From the NCBI GenBank assembly GCA_964358175.1, contig CAYHOI010000030.1, positions 1 through 19,588 of the forward strand: a stretch of 19,588 bases of DNA. The letters run 5' to 3'. The notes below the pieces were generated by a model. It searched no databases. It was given only the letters and a program-made list of their open reading frames with translations, and was not told the DNA's origin. This stretch comes from CAYHOI01 sp964358175. Its GTDB lineage: Bacteria; Margulisbacteria; Riflemargulisbacteria; GWF2-35-9. A program made the position numbers and the translations under genes. Below, piece after piece: positions 8,177 through 14,022 of the stretch (the stretch's first letter is position 1; each line of letters opens with the position of its first letter).

Positions 8177-8666
8177 ATGTTTGAAATCTCACACGTGACT
8201 CTTCAATGACCTGAAGCGTAGACTCCAGACCTTCCCAGCCATAAATAGTCGTCGATTTCTGTTCCAAGTCTTTGTAGACAGAAAAAAAATGTTCAATCTC
8301 TTTTAACAAATGGGATGGAACCTCATCAAGCTTTCGGACATGATTCCAATAAGGATCGGTCAGGGGAACACAAAGAACCTTCTCATCCATGCCATGTTCG
8401 TCTGACATTTTGAAAATACCAACGGGCCTGGCCTGAACCAAACAACCTGGGAAGGTCGGCTCCCACATCAGAACAAGCGCATCCAGCGCATCTCCATCCT
8501 GAGCAAGCGTATTGAGAATAAACCCATAGTCGCTCGGATAATGAACCGATGAAAATAACATTCGATTAAATTCCAAACATTTCAACGTTTTATTATATTC
8601 GTACTTATTGCGCCCCCCCTTGGGGATCTCTACCATCACCATTATTGATAGTTCTTCATTCGTCAT
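8145..8666 (-). CDS. ppa: Inorganic pyrophosphatase (soluble, family I)
   Basis: Hydrolyses pyrophosphate to two phosphates in the cytoplasm, pulling biosynthetic reactions forward. Family I motifs are present in order: VEIPKGGRNKYEY, the YPSDYGF segment, and DGDALDALVL, which carries the metal-binding aspartates, followed by a basic/aromatic C-terminal helix. The frame could open at a GTG at 8681, but that codon lies inside the ribosome binding site. The ATG at 8666 has GGAGG 8 nt upstream (8675-8679), so I place the start there, giving 173 residues, the normal family length. The last residues (SSRSSELPVP) are encoded by DNA that overlaps the end of the M15 gene. Confidence 0.96.
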   Translation of the reverse strand: MTNEELSIMVMVEIPKGGRNKYEYNKTLKCLEFNRMLFSSVHYPSDYGFILNTLAQDGDALDALVLMWEPTFPGCLVQARPVGIFKMSDEHGMDEKVLCVPLTDPYWNHVRKLDEVPSHLLKEIEHFFSVYKDLEQKSTTIYGWEGLESTLQVIEESRVRFQTSSRSSELPVP

Positions 8667-8674
8667 GTCTTTAA

Positions 8675-8679
8675 CCTCC
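8675..8679 (-). promoter_or_regulatory. Ribosome binding site that fixes the ppa start
   Basis: GGAGG on the minus strand, 8 nt before the ATG at 8666. It overlaps the alternative GTG at 8681-8679, which argues against that upstream start. Confidence 0.8.
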
Positions 8680-8704
8680 ACTTTGTGCCATTCAGCTTTC
8701 TACC

Positions 8705-8733
8705 CTTGTAGCATATTTTTTTCGTTCTACCAA
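8705..8733 (-). promoter_or_regulatory. Candidate promoter of ppa
   Basis: TTGGTA (8728-8733) and TACAAG (8705-8710) on the minus strand, 17 nt apart; each matches the consensus at four of six positions. It would give a leader of about 32 nt including the GGAGG site. Confidence 0.35.
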
Positions 8734-8757
8734 GTCCTGGTTGCAAATGTCATCTTT

Positions 8758-8786
8758 TTGACAAAAGCTCAAAACCCACTCATAAT
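8758..8786 (+). promoter_or_regulatory. Promoter of the coaC-coaB-ruvC-ruvA operon
   Basis: A near-consensus sigma70 promoter: TTGACA (8758-8763), 17 nt, CATAAT (8781-8786). The -10 box ends 11 nt before the coaC ATG, so the leader would be about 5 nt and has no room for a Shine-Dalgarno. Confidence 0.75.
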
Positions 8787-8797
8787 GTCGTCCAGTT

Positions 8798-9340
8798 ATG
8801 GCTCGTATTCTTATTGGCGTTACAGGTGGGATTTCCGCCTATAAAACACTCGATATTATTCGACAGTTATCCAAAAATGGGCAGGACGTCCGTGTCATTC
8901 TCACAGAAAATGCTCAGAAGTTTGTAACGCCCTTAACCGTTCGCACCCTTGCACAAAATGCTGTTTACATCGATGGGGCAGAATGGAATCATTCGAACCT
9001 CACCCATATCGAACTTTCCAAATGGGCTGACCTCGTTTTAATCGCACCCCTGACCGCCAACACGCTTGCCAAAATCGCACATGGTTTCGCAGACAATCTC
9101 TTAACCTCACTGATTCTGGCTTTGCACACGAATATTCCCCTTTTGATCGCTCCCGCCATGAATACTCAAATGTGGAAACAGTCCGTCACCCAGGATAATC
9201 TTTTGCGAACGCGCACATTTTACCCATCCATGACCTGTATCGACCCGCGTGAGGCTGAACTTGCTTGTGGCGATGTGGGAGTGGGTGCCATGGCAGAAAC
9301 CGAAAAAATTCTTTCACAAATTGAAAACTTGATCTCGTGA
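8798..9340 (+). CDS. coaC: Phosphopantothenoylcysteine decarboxylase (stand-alone CoaC)
   Basis: Flavoprotein that decarboxylates 4'-phosphopantothenoylcysteine to 4'-phosphopantetheine in coenzyme A synthesis. In its 180 residues the HFCD-family landmarks are all visible: the FMN-binding GVTGGISAYK (8-16), the active-site histidine H70 in HIELS, the PAMN motif (119-122) and the substrate-flap cysteine C157 in LACGDVGVG. In most bacteria CoaC is fused to CoaB; here the chain stops after the CoaC domain and CoaB is a separate gene whose GTG start overlaps this stop codon (GTGA). The ATG at 8798 has no ribosome binding site but a strong promoter immediately upstream, so it is probably translated from a nearly leaderless message. 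Confidence 0.95.
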   Translation: MARILIGVTGGISAYKTLDIIRQLSKNGQDVRVILTENAQKFVTPLTVRTLAQNAVYIDGAEWNHSNLTHIELSKWADLVLIAPLTANTLAKIAHGFADNLLTSLILALHTNIPLLIAPAMNTQMWKQSVTQDNLLRTRTFYPSMTCIDPREAELACGDVGVGAMAETEKILSQIENLIS

Positions 9341-9975
9341 CAAAGCAGATTTTAGTCACGGCAGGAAATACCTGGGCTCCGCTAGATGATGTTCGGGTAA
9401 TTACCAATATTTTCTCAGGCAAAACCGGACTCACCATTGCCTATGAACTGGCTCGCCGAGGCTTTAAGGTTACTTTGATTTTGGCCGACTGTCGTCTCAG
9501 CCTTAAGCCTTTTCGACATAAACGCCTCAAGATACTGCGAGCAATTGATTTTGCTTCGTTTTATAAAACTGTTCGAAAAGAAGTTAAAAAGGAGGAGTAC
9601 AGTAGTCTCATTCACTGTGCAGCCGTATCGGATTTTTATCTCAAAAAACCAAAGCGCGGGAAAATCTCCTCCAAAAAGAAACTCAAGTTGAGCCTCTCAA
9701 GAACACGAAAAATAGTAAACAAGGTCAAGAAATGGGATCCCAATATCCGCCTCATCTCCTTTAAACTTGAGGCCACGAAGTCCAAAAGAAAACTGTTCAA
9801 AGCTGCACTCCGAAGCAAAGCCCTATCCGGAGCAGACTTTGTGGTCGCGAACACCCTGCCCCAAAAAAACAAGTCTCGTTTTTTCCTGGTAAAAAGCAAG
9901 GCTCAATTTCTTCGTATTATAGGCAGAAAAGCCTTGGCTAAAAAACTAGCTCGTATTTTTCGAAACGAACTATGA
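9337..9975 (+). CDS. coaB: Phosphopantothenate-cysteine ligase (stand-alone CoaB)
   Basis: Joins cysteine to 4'-phosphopantothenate, the step before CoaC. The 212-residue chain carries the CoaB landmarks: VTAGNTWAPLDDVR at the N-terminal nucleotide fold, ITNIFSGKTG (the asparagine, N24, matches the catalytic Asn of E. coli CoaBC), HCAAVSDF (93-100), a GKI lysine (K109) and VVANTL (169-174). The ISFKLEA segment (140-146) resembles the FKLE of eukaryotic and other monofunctional ligases more than the usual bacterial GFAAET. The part after residue 75 is strikingly rich in lysine and arginine. The start is a GTG overlapping the coaC stop, which implies translational coupling; the stop overlaps the ruvC ATG (ATGA). 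Confidence 0.88.
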   Translation: MTKQILVTAGNTWAPLDDVRVITNIFSGKTGLTIAYELARRGFKVTLILADCRLSLKPFRHKRLKILRAIDFASFYKTVRKEVKKEEYSSLIHCAAVSDFYLKKPKRGKISSKKKLKLSLSRTRKIVNKVKKWDPNIRLISFKLEATKSKRKLFKAALRSKALSGADFVVANTLPQKNKSRFFLVKSKAQFLRIIGRKALAKKLARIFRNEL

Positions 9976-10475
9976 TTATCCTCGGCATTGATCCTGGCCT
10001 TGCAACGGTGGGCTACGCTGTTATTGAACAAATTGGAAACCGCACAGTTCCGATCACCTACAATCATATTCAAACCTCCGCCAAGGCTACTTTTTATAGT
10101 CGACTTCTTGAAATTAGTCATCTCCTGAGAACCGTTATTCAGAACTACAAACCCACAACCCTGTCCATTGAAAAATTGTTTTTCTCAAAAAACACAAAAA
10201 CAGCGATGACCATCGCCCATGTTCGTGGCGCAATCATTCTGGACGCGCTCACTCTGGGACTTGAGGTTTTTGAATATACCCCAAACGAGGTCAAACTCGC
10301 GGTCACCGGATATGGTGCTGCCCCCAAACAACAAATTCAACAAATGGTGAAAAGTCTCTTAAATTTATCTGAGATTCCCAAACCTGACGACACCGCAGAT
10401 GCACTGGCTATCGCCATCTGTCATCAGAACTCTTATCGAATAAAATCACTTGAAAGGAGCCATCATTATGTATAG
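9972..10475 (+). CDS. ruvC: Holliday junction endonuclease RuvC
   Basis: Resolves Holliday junctions as a dimer within the RuvABC complex. All four catalytic acids can be placed in the 167 residues: D7 (GIDPGLATVGYAV), E67 (SIEKLFF), D140 and D143 (KPDDTADALA). KNTKTAMTIAHVRGA and the EYTPNEVKLAVTGYG segment are typical family sequence. The ATG overlaps the coaB stop by 4 bp, and its own end overlaps the first codons of ruvA. No Shine-Dalgarno precedes it, so it probably depends on translation of coaB. Confidence 0.97.
   Translation: MIILGIDPGLATVGYAVIEQIGNRTVPITYNHIQTSAKATFYSRLLEISHLLRTVIQNYKPTTLSIEKLFFSKNTKTAMTIAHVRGAIILDALTLGLEVFEYTPNEVKLAVTGYGAAPKQQIQQMVKSLLNLSEIPKPDDTADALAIAICHQNSYRIKSLERSHHYV
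10455..10459 (+). promoter_or_regulatory. Ribosome binding site that fixes the ruvA start
   Basis: AGGAG (within AAAGGAGC) lies 8 nt before the ATG at 10468 and is downstream of the alternative TTG at 10450, so ATG 10468 is the start. Confidence 0.75.
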
Positions 10476-11082
10476 TTATTTTAAAGGAATATTAATTGAA
10501 ATTCAGTCAGGGGCTATCGTTTTGGAAGTGAACCAAATCGGCTATCACCTTTTGACACCTCAAAAAAATTGTGAACGTTTTCACGGGCTTGTCGGACAGG
10601 AAATTCGCGTTCATGTGTACTTAAACGTGAAAGAAGATAGTCACACTTTATTTGGATTCAGCTCAAGTGAAGAAAAGCAAATATTTCTCATTCTTCTGGG
10701 CATCAATGGTGTTGGGCCAAAACTTGCATTGGCCATTTTATCCGAGCTCACCACCGACCAGCTCATCCACGCCGTTGTCGGCCAAAATATTGTCCCGCTA
10801 GTCTCGGTTCCTGGCGTTGGTAAAAAAACAGCTGAAAGACTTATCCTTGAACTTCGAGATACCTTCAGTAAATTGTCGATTCACTCTGATCCTACTAGCG
10901 AAAGTAAAGCTGCTTCTGTTTCGGAGAAACTCTCGCAAGAAGTCTCGATGGCACTTTCCTCCTTAGGGTATGGGGCGGTGGATATTCGTCGCCTTCTTCA
11001 GGGAATCTCCGGAGAGCTTACCCCTCAGAGCACACTTGAACAGGCCATTACGCTGGCACTACGATACAAGGGCTCGTTCTAG
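10468..11082 (+). CDS. ruvA: Holliday junction branch migration protein RuvA
   Basis: Tetrameric DNA-binding subunit that recruits the RuvB motor to Holliday junctions. From ATG 10468 it is 204 residues, the normal length. Domain I begins MYSYFKGILIEI and contains VNQIGYHL. Two helix-hairpin-helix motifs follow: LLGINGVGPKLALAIL and LVSVPGVGKKTAERLILEL. A polar linker leads to the C-terminal RuvB-binding three-helix domain (ALSSLGYGAVDIRRLL). Its start overlaps the end of ruvC by 8 bp. ruvB does not follow; the next gene is convergent and overlaps by 24 bp. Confidence 0.97.
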   Translation: MYSYFKGILIEIQSGAIVLEVNQIGYHLLTPQKNCERFHGLVGQEIRVHVYLNVKEDSHTLFGFSSSEEKQIFLILLGINGVGPKLALAILSELTTDQLIHAVVGQNIVPLVSVPGVGKKTAERLILELRDTFSKLSIHSDPTSESKAASVSEKLSQEVSMALSSLGYGAVDIRRLLQGISGELTPQSTLEQAITLALRYKGSF

Positions 11083-11589
11083 TATCCATTTCTCCGTCGC
11101 TATGTAGAAGCGACGAAGCGTGCTCAGTTCCTGTCCAGAGGGATACGTATATATCGCTAAAAACCGATTCAATCGAGCTCCGAGGATATCCGTGAATAAC
11201 TGATCCCCAATAAAAACAGAATTGGCTGGCGATGCACCTGTCTCTTTCCGAAGTTTTCGGTAAACAAAAGGCAACGGTTTCATCGATTGAAGCGTCATTC
11301 GGCATTCAAGAAACGATACAATCTTGATCATTCGCTTCAGCTTGGTGCTATTTGATACAAGATAGACAGAGAAACCCCTTTCCTTCAATTCTCGCAAAAG
11401 TTTCTTAACCTTCCATTCTGGCACTGACTTGGATCGCTCGGTGAGGGTATTATCTACATCAAAGAAAAGGTTGGTCAGCCCTCGATCCATCAGCTCATCA
11501 TAATTGATTTCAAAAATGGATTTGACGATCAGATCGGGCTTAAGCCATTTGCGAAGTAATTGCTGAATCCAGACAAGAAATAGTTTCAT
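11059..11589 (-). CDS. yqeG: YqeG-family HAD-IIIA phosphatase
   Basis: A 176-residue HAD-superfamily hydrolase. The first lines (LRKWLKPDLIVKSIFEINYDEL) match the YqeG family, whose members and mitochondrial relatives act as phosphatases, for example on phosphatidylglycerophosphate. Motif I is FFDVDNTLT, with D44 and D46 as nucleophile and acid; motif II is LVSNST; the lysine is in QSMKPLP; motif IV is FIGDQLFTD. The precise substrate here is unknown. The frame could open at a GTG at 11595 or TTG at 11592, but the ATG at 11589 is most plausible. A perfect TATAAT ends 8 nt before that ATG, suggesting a leaderless transcript, although AGG also sits 5 nt upstream. The 3' end overlaps ruvA. Confidence 0.88.
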   Translation of the reverse strand: MKLFLVWIQQLLRKWLKPDLIVKSIFEINYDELMDRGLTNLFFDVDNTLTERSKSVPEWKVKKLLRELKERGFSVYLVSNSTKLKRMIKIVSFLECRMTLQSMKPLPFVYRKLRKETGASPANSVFIGDQLFTDILGARLNRFLAIYTYPSGQELSTLRRFYIATEKWILERALVS

Positions 11590-11597
11590 CAACACCT

Positions 11598-11627
11598 ATT
11601 ATATCGCTTTTTTCCGTTTTATGTTTA
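11598..11627 (-). promoter_or_regulatory. Promoter of the yqeG-like gene
   Basis: On the minus strand TAAACA (11622-11627), 18 nt, TATAAT (11598-11603). The perfect -10 lies 8 nt before the ATG at 11589, so the predicted transcript start is at or within 1-2 nt of the start codon. Confidence 0.55.
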
Positions 11628-11682
11628 ACTTTTCGAATTTGGGGAATGATTCTATATAAGTCTAGTAAAAAAGGAGAAAAAA

Positions 11683-11802
11683 ATGAACATACTATTCGAG
11701 AAGAACACACTGAGTTTTGACGCGGAGATTAAACTAATGAAGCTACTCGGGGCAGATGAGAAGGTGATCAACGAATTGATGGAGATGAAAGCCCACCAGT
11801 AA
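11683..11802 (+). CDS. Small ORF of 39 residues, unknown function
   Basis: I do not recognise this protein. The ORF begins with ATG at 11683, preceded by a strong AAGGAG (11671-11676) at a 6-nt gap, and ends with TAA at 11802. The peptide starts MNILFEKNTLSFDAEIKLMK; the rest has a charged, probably amphipathic helical pattern (LLGADEKVINELMEMKAHQ) and no cysteine, signal peptide or membrane segment. A TATATAAG stretch (11653-11660) could be its -10 box, but no good -35 is visible. It fills the gap between the divergent yqeG-like gene and the convergent rpiB, stopping 2 nt before the rpiB stop codon. The ribosome binding site is the main reason to believe it is translated. Confidence 0.55.
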   Translation: MNILFEKNTLSFDAEIKLMKLLGADEKVINELMEMKAHQ

Positions 11803-11804
11803 GC

Positions 11805-12236
11805 CTAAGACTCGATGAGCTGAACCCTCTTCTCATGACGACCGCCTTCAAACTCGGTCTTAAAAAAGAAATCGACGATCACCTGTGCGTTTTCAAGCAG
11901 AGTCGTCCGAGATCCTAGTGCTAATACATTAGCATTGTTGTGTTTACGTGCCATGATTGCCGTATAGGCGTCATAACAAAGAGCTGCGCGAACTCCTTTG
12001 ACCTTGTTCGCCGCTATCGAGATACCAATCCCTGTTCCGCAAATAACCAGGCCATAGTTCACCTGTTTTTTCGCGACAAGTTCCCCGACTTTTTTCCCGT
12101 AAATGGGATAATCCGTAGACTCCAGCGTCTTCGTGCCCACATCAATGATTTCAGCCTTGAAGGAATCCACAAGATATTGCTTTAAAAGTTCCTTCATCTC
12201 CAGTCCAGCATGATCCGACCCGATCGCGATCTTCAA
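11805..12236 (-). CDS. rpiB: Ribose-5-phosphate isomerase B
   Basis: Interconverts ribose 5-phosphate and ribulose 5-phosphate in the pentose phosphate pathway. The 143-residue chain has the RpiB/LacAB landmarks at their E. coli positions: D8-H9 in IGSDHAG, the catalytic C66 in VICGTGIGISIAANK, and H99 in ARKHNNANVLALG. The start is TTG at 12236, overlapping the trxB stop (TTGA). GAGGTG (12242-12247) sits 5 nt upstream, which supports this unusual start. It is the last gene of the minus-strand run and almost abuts the 39-residue ORF on the other strand. Confidence 0.96.
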   Translation of the reverse strand: MKIAIGSDHAGLEMKELLKQYLVDSFKAEIIDVGTKTLESTDYPIYGKKVGELVAKKQVNYGLVICGTGIGISIAANKVKGVRAALCYDAYTAIMARKHNNANVLALGSRTTLLENAQVIVDFFFKTEFEGGRHEKRVQLIES

Positions 12237-13162
12237 GACAACACCTCGTCGATATACTTATCTGCTTCTATGGCCGCAATTGCCCCATCGGCCACTGCCG
12301 TCACCACTTGATATAAGCTCTTTTGCCGCACATCTCCAGCCGCAAAAACCCCTTCTACACTGGTGTGCATCGTTTCATCAGACACAAGATAGCCAGCTTC
12401 GTCACAGGCCACTTGCTCCTTAAAAAATAACGTGTTGGGGTGGTTCCCCACATAAATGAACATTGCATTTACCAAAAGTGTTTTTCGTTTCTTCGTCTCC
12501 ATATGCTCCAAAACCAAGCCCTCCATTAAGGTCTTCCCCTGAACCTCTACCGGGCAATAACCCATCTCAACGGTGATCAGTGGATTGGCTCTAACTCTCT
12601 CTTGAACGATCTTATCCGCGCGAAACTCCTGACGTCGGTGAACCACAGTCACTTTCTTGGCAAACTTGGCAAGATACAACGCTTCTTCCAGTGCACTGTT
12701 TCCTCCACCAATCACCGACACTTCTTTGCCTCGAAAAAAGGGTCCATCACAAACAGCACAATACGAAACACCACGACCTCGGAACTCCTCCTCACCTGGG
12801 ATACCTAAAGGTTTGGGATCTCTACCGGTTGCCAAAATCACGGCTTTCGCCTCAAAGGTTCCGTTATAGGTCGTTTCAATAGTCTTAGGCTGCCCCTTCA
12901 ACTCGACAGCGGTTACATTGTCGCAAAGAATCTCTACACCAAATGACTTGGCTTGTGCTTCCATAAGTTGACTCAAAAGGACACCGCTTATACCTTCTTT
13001 TCCAGTGCCAGGGTAATTATCGATTTTATCTGTGAGCGTCTGCTGCCCCCCCGGAATGGCTCGCTCAAACATCACGACAGATCGCTTTGCACGAGCCGCA
13101 TAGATCCCTGCACACAGTCCAGCGGGTCCTGCCCCAATAATTGCGATATCAACTTTTTTCAC
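12233..13162 (-). CDS. trxB: Thioredoxin reductase
   Basis: NADPH-dependent flavoenzyme that reduces thioredoxin. In its 309 residues: the FAD-binding IIGAGPAGLCAGIYAARA (8-25), PGGQQTLTDKIDNYPG, the NADPH-binding IGGGNSALEEALYLAK, the redox disulfide C135-A-V-C138 at the E. coli positions, HRRQEFRA for NADPH phosphate binding, and GVFAAGDVRQKSLYQVVTAVADGAIAA, of which GVFAAGDVR is the second FAD motif. The start is GTG at 13162 with no ribosome binding site; a perfect TATAAT ends 9 nt before it. rpiB overlaps its stop codon. The PAP2 gene ends 45 nt upstream, so both read-through and its own promoter are possible. Confidence 0.96.
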   Translation of the reverse strand: MKKVDIAIIGAGPAGLCAGIYAARAKRSVVMFERAIPGGQQTLTDKIDNYPGTGKEGISGVLLSQLMEAQAKSFGVEILCDNVTAVELKGQPKTIETTYNGTFEAKAVILATGRDPKPLGIPGEEEFRGRGVSYCAVCDGPFFRGKEVSVIGGGNSALEEALYLAKFAKKVTVVHRRQEFRADKIVQERVRANPLITVEMGYCPVEVQGKTLMEGLVLEHMETKKRKTLLVNAMFIYVGNHPNTLFFKEQVACDEAGYLVSDETMHTSVEGVFAAGDVRQKSLYQVVTAVADGAIAAIEADKYIDEVLS

Positions 13163-13171
13163 AGCGTCGTC

Positions 13172-13200
13172 ATTATAGGGGGTGTAGCAAACGGGGTAAA
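13172..13200 (-). promoter_or_regulatory. Promoter of trxB-rpiB
   Basis: On the minus strand TTTACC (13195-13200), 17 nt, TATAAT (13172-13177). The -10 box ends 9 nt before the GTG at 13162, so the leader would be only 2-4 nt. Confidence 0.6.
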
Positions 13201-13207
13201 GAGTGGC

Positions 13208-13978
13208 TCAAAAAACAGCCCCGACACAAATCATCGGGAGATCGTCATTTGGGGTTCGGGATAAACTCGGGTAAATCCACCAGTTTTGTTCGAGATTCTT
13301 TCCTGAATTTTTGTCCCACACATATCCCGAGATCGCTTTGCCCAACAAGTAGCCAAACCACATATCAGAAATCCAGTGATTGTGCCCTGATAGACTGACG
13401 AATGTCGCCACGCCTACCCCATCCCAAAGCAACTCGTTCTTGAAATATTTCCCCATCGTAGAAAAAAAAGAAGAATAGATCGTCGCATGCGATGAAGGAA
13501 AGGAGGTGTAGGGACCAAATATCTCCGTTCCTCCGTGCCCCCATGAATAGGGGCCATCCTGAGTTAAGTAGGGTCGGGAGCGCCCAACCACATGCTTGAG
13601 TCCCTGAGCAACAAACAAACTATCCGTCAGAGTTTCCCCCAGGCAATACACCAGATGCCGAAGTTCTGTATCCTCTAAAATCATATTCAGCACAAATAGT
13701 ACTTGCGGAATATCATACAGGACATGGTCAGTCATCAAAGGAGCTATCCTTTTGTCGATATTGTTTTGATAGGCATCGGTAAGAGATTGATCGTTTGCCA
13801 TCATAAGAACCGTCGGGACAGTCCATAGCCAGAGAGGGTGTTGACGAAGTAGTACTGAGGGACTCACGGCAAAGTCCGTTAAGTCGTTCAAAAGGGTATA
13901 TTGCGTCGCTTTTTGGCCGGCAACCGAAAATACAGTTACAAGCATTAGTCCTAAAAAAATATTCCGAATAACTCCCAC
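13208..13978 (-). CDS. PAP2-superfamily phosphatase, exported
   Basis: A 256-residue protein with a signal-like hydrophobic N-terminus (about 1-21) and a type 2 phosphatidic acid phosphatase core. Motif 1 is K128-x6-RP (KHVVGRSRP), motif 2 is PSSH (161-164), and motif 3 is reduced to GHNHWISDMW, with H201 and D205 present. The arginine that normally opens motif 3 (SR-x5-H) is absent; the chain reads VSLSGHNH, which looks like a short deletion. Lipid phosphate or undecaprenyl pyrophosphate are typical substrates, but none can be assigned. The start is a GTG without a clear Shine-Dalgarno; an internal ATG at residue 12 would shorten the signal. It follows the S8 protease gene by 44 nt in the same direction. 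Confidence 0.85.
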   Translation of the reverse strand: MGVIRNIFLGLMLVTVFSVAGQKATQYTLLNDLTDFAVSPSVLLRQHPLWLWTVPTVLMMANDQSLTDAYQNNIDKRIAPLMTDHVLYDIPQVLFVLNMILEDTELRHLVYCLGETLTDSLFVAQGLKHVVGRSRPYLTQDGPYSWGHGGTEIFGPYTSFPSSHATIYSSFFSTMGKYFKNELLWDGVGVATFVSLSGHNHWISDMWFGYLLGKAISGYVWDKNSGKNLEQNWWIYPSLSRTPNDDLPMICVGAVF

Positions 13979-14022
13979 CAGGACATCATAAAGTAATCGG
14001 TTGAACCTCGCAAATAGCTATA

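Noticed and set aside
8667..8681. GTG at 8681 as the ppa start
   Set aside because: It coincides with the GGAGG ribosome binding site that serves the ATG at 8666.
10450..10467. TTG at 10450 as the ruvA start
   Set aside because: The Shine-Dalgarno AGGAG lies downstream of it, and RuvA proteins begin at the M-Y/I-x-x-x-x-G segment encoded from ATG 10468.
13201..13220. GGCT/AGCC hairpin at the end of the PAP2 gene as a terminator
   Set aside because: The stem is only 4 bp and no T-run follows it in the direction of transcription.
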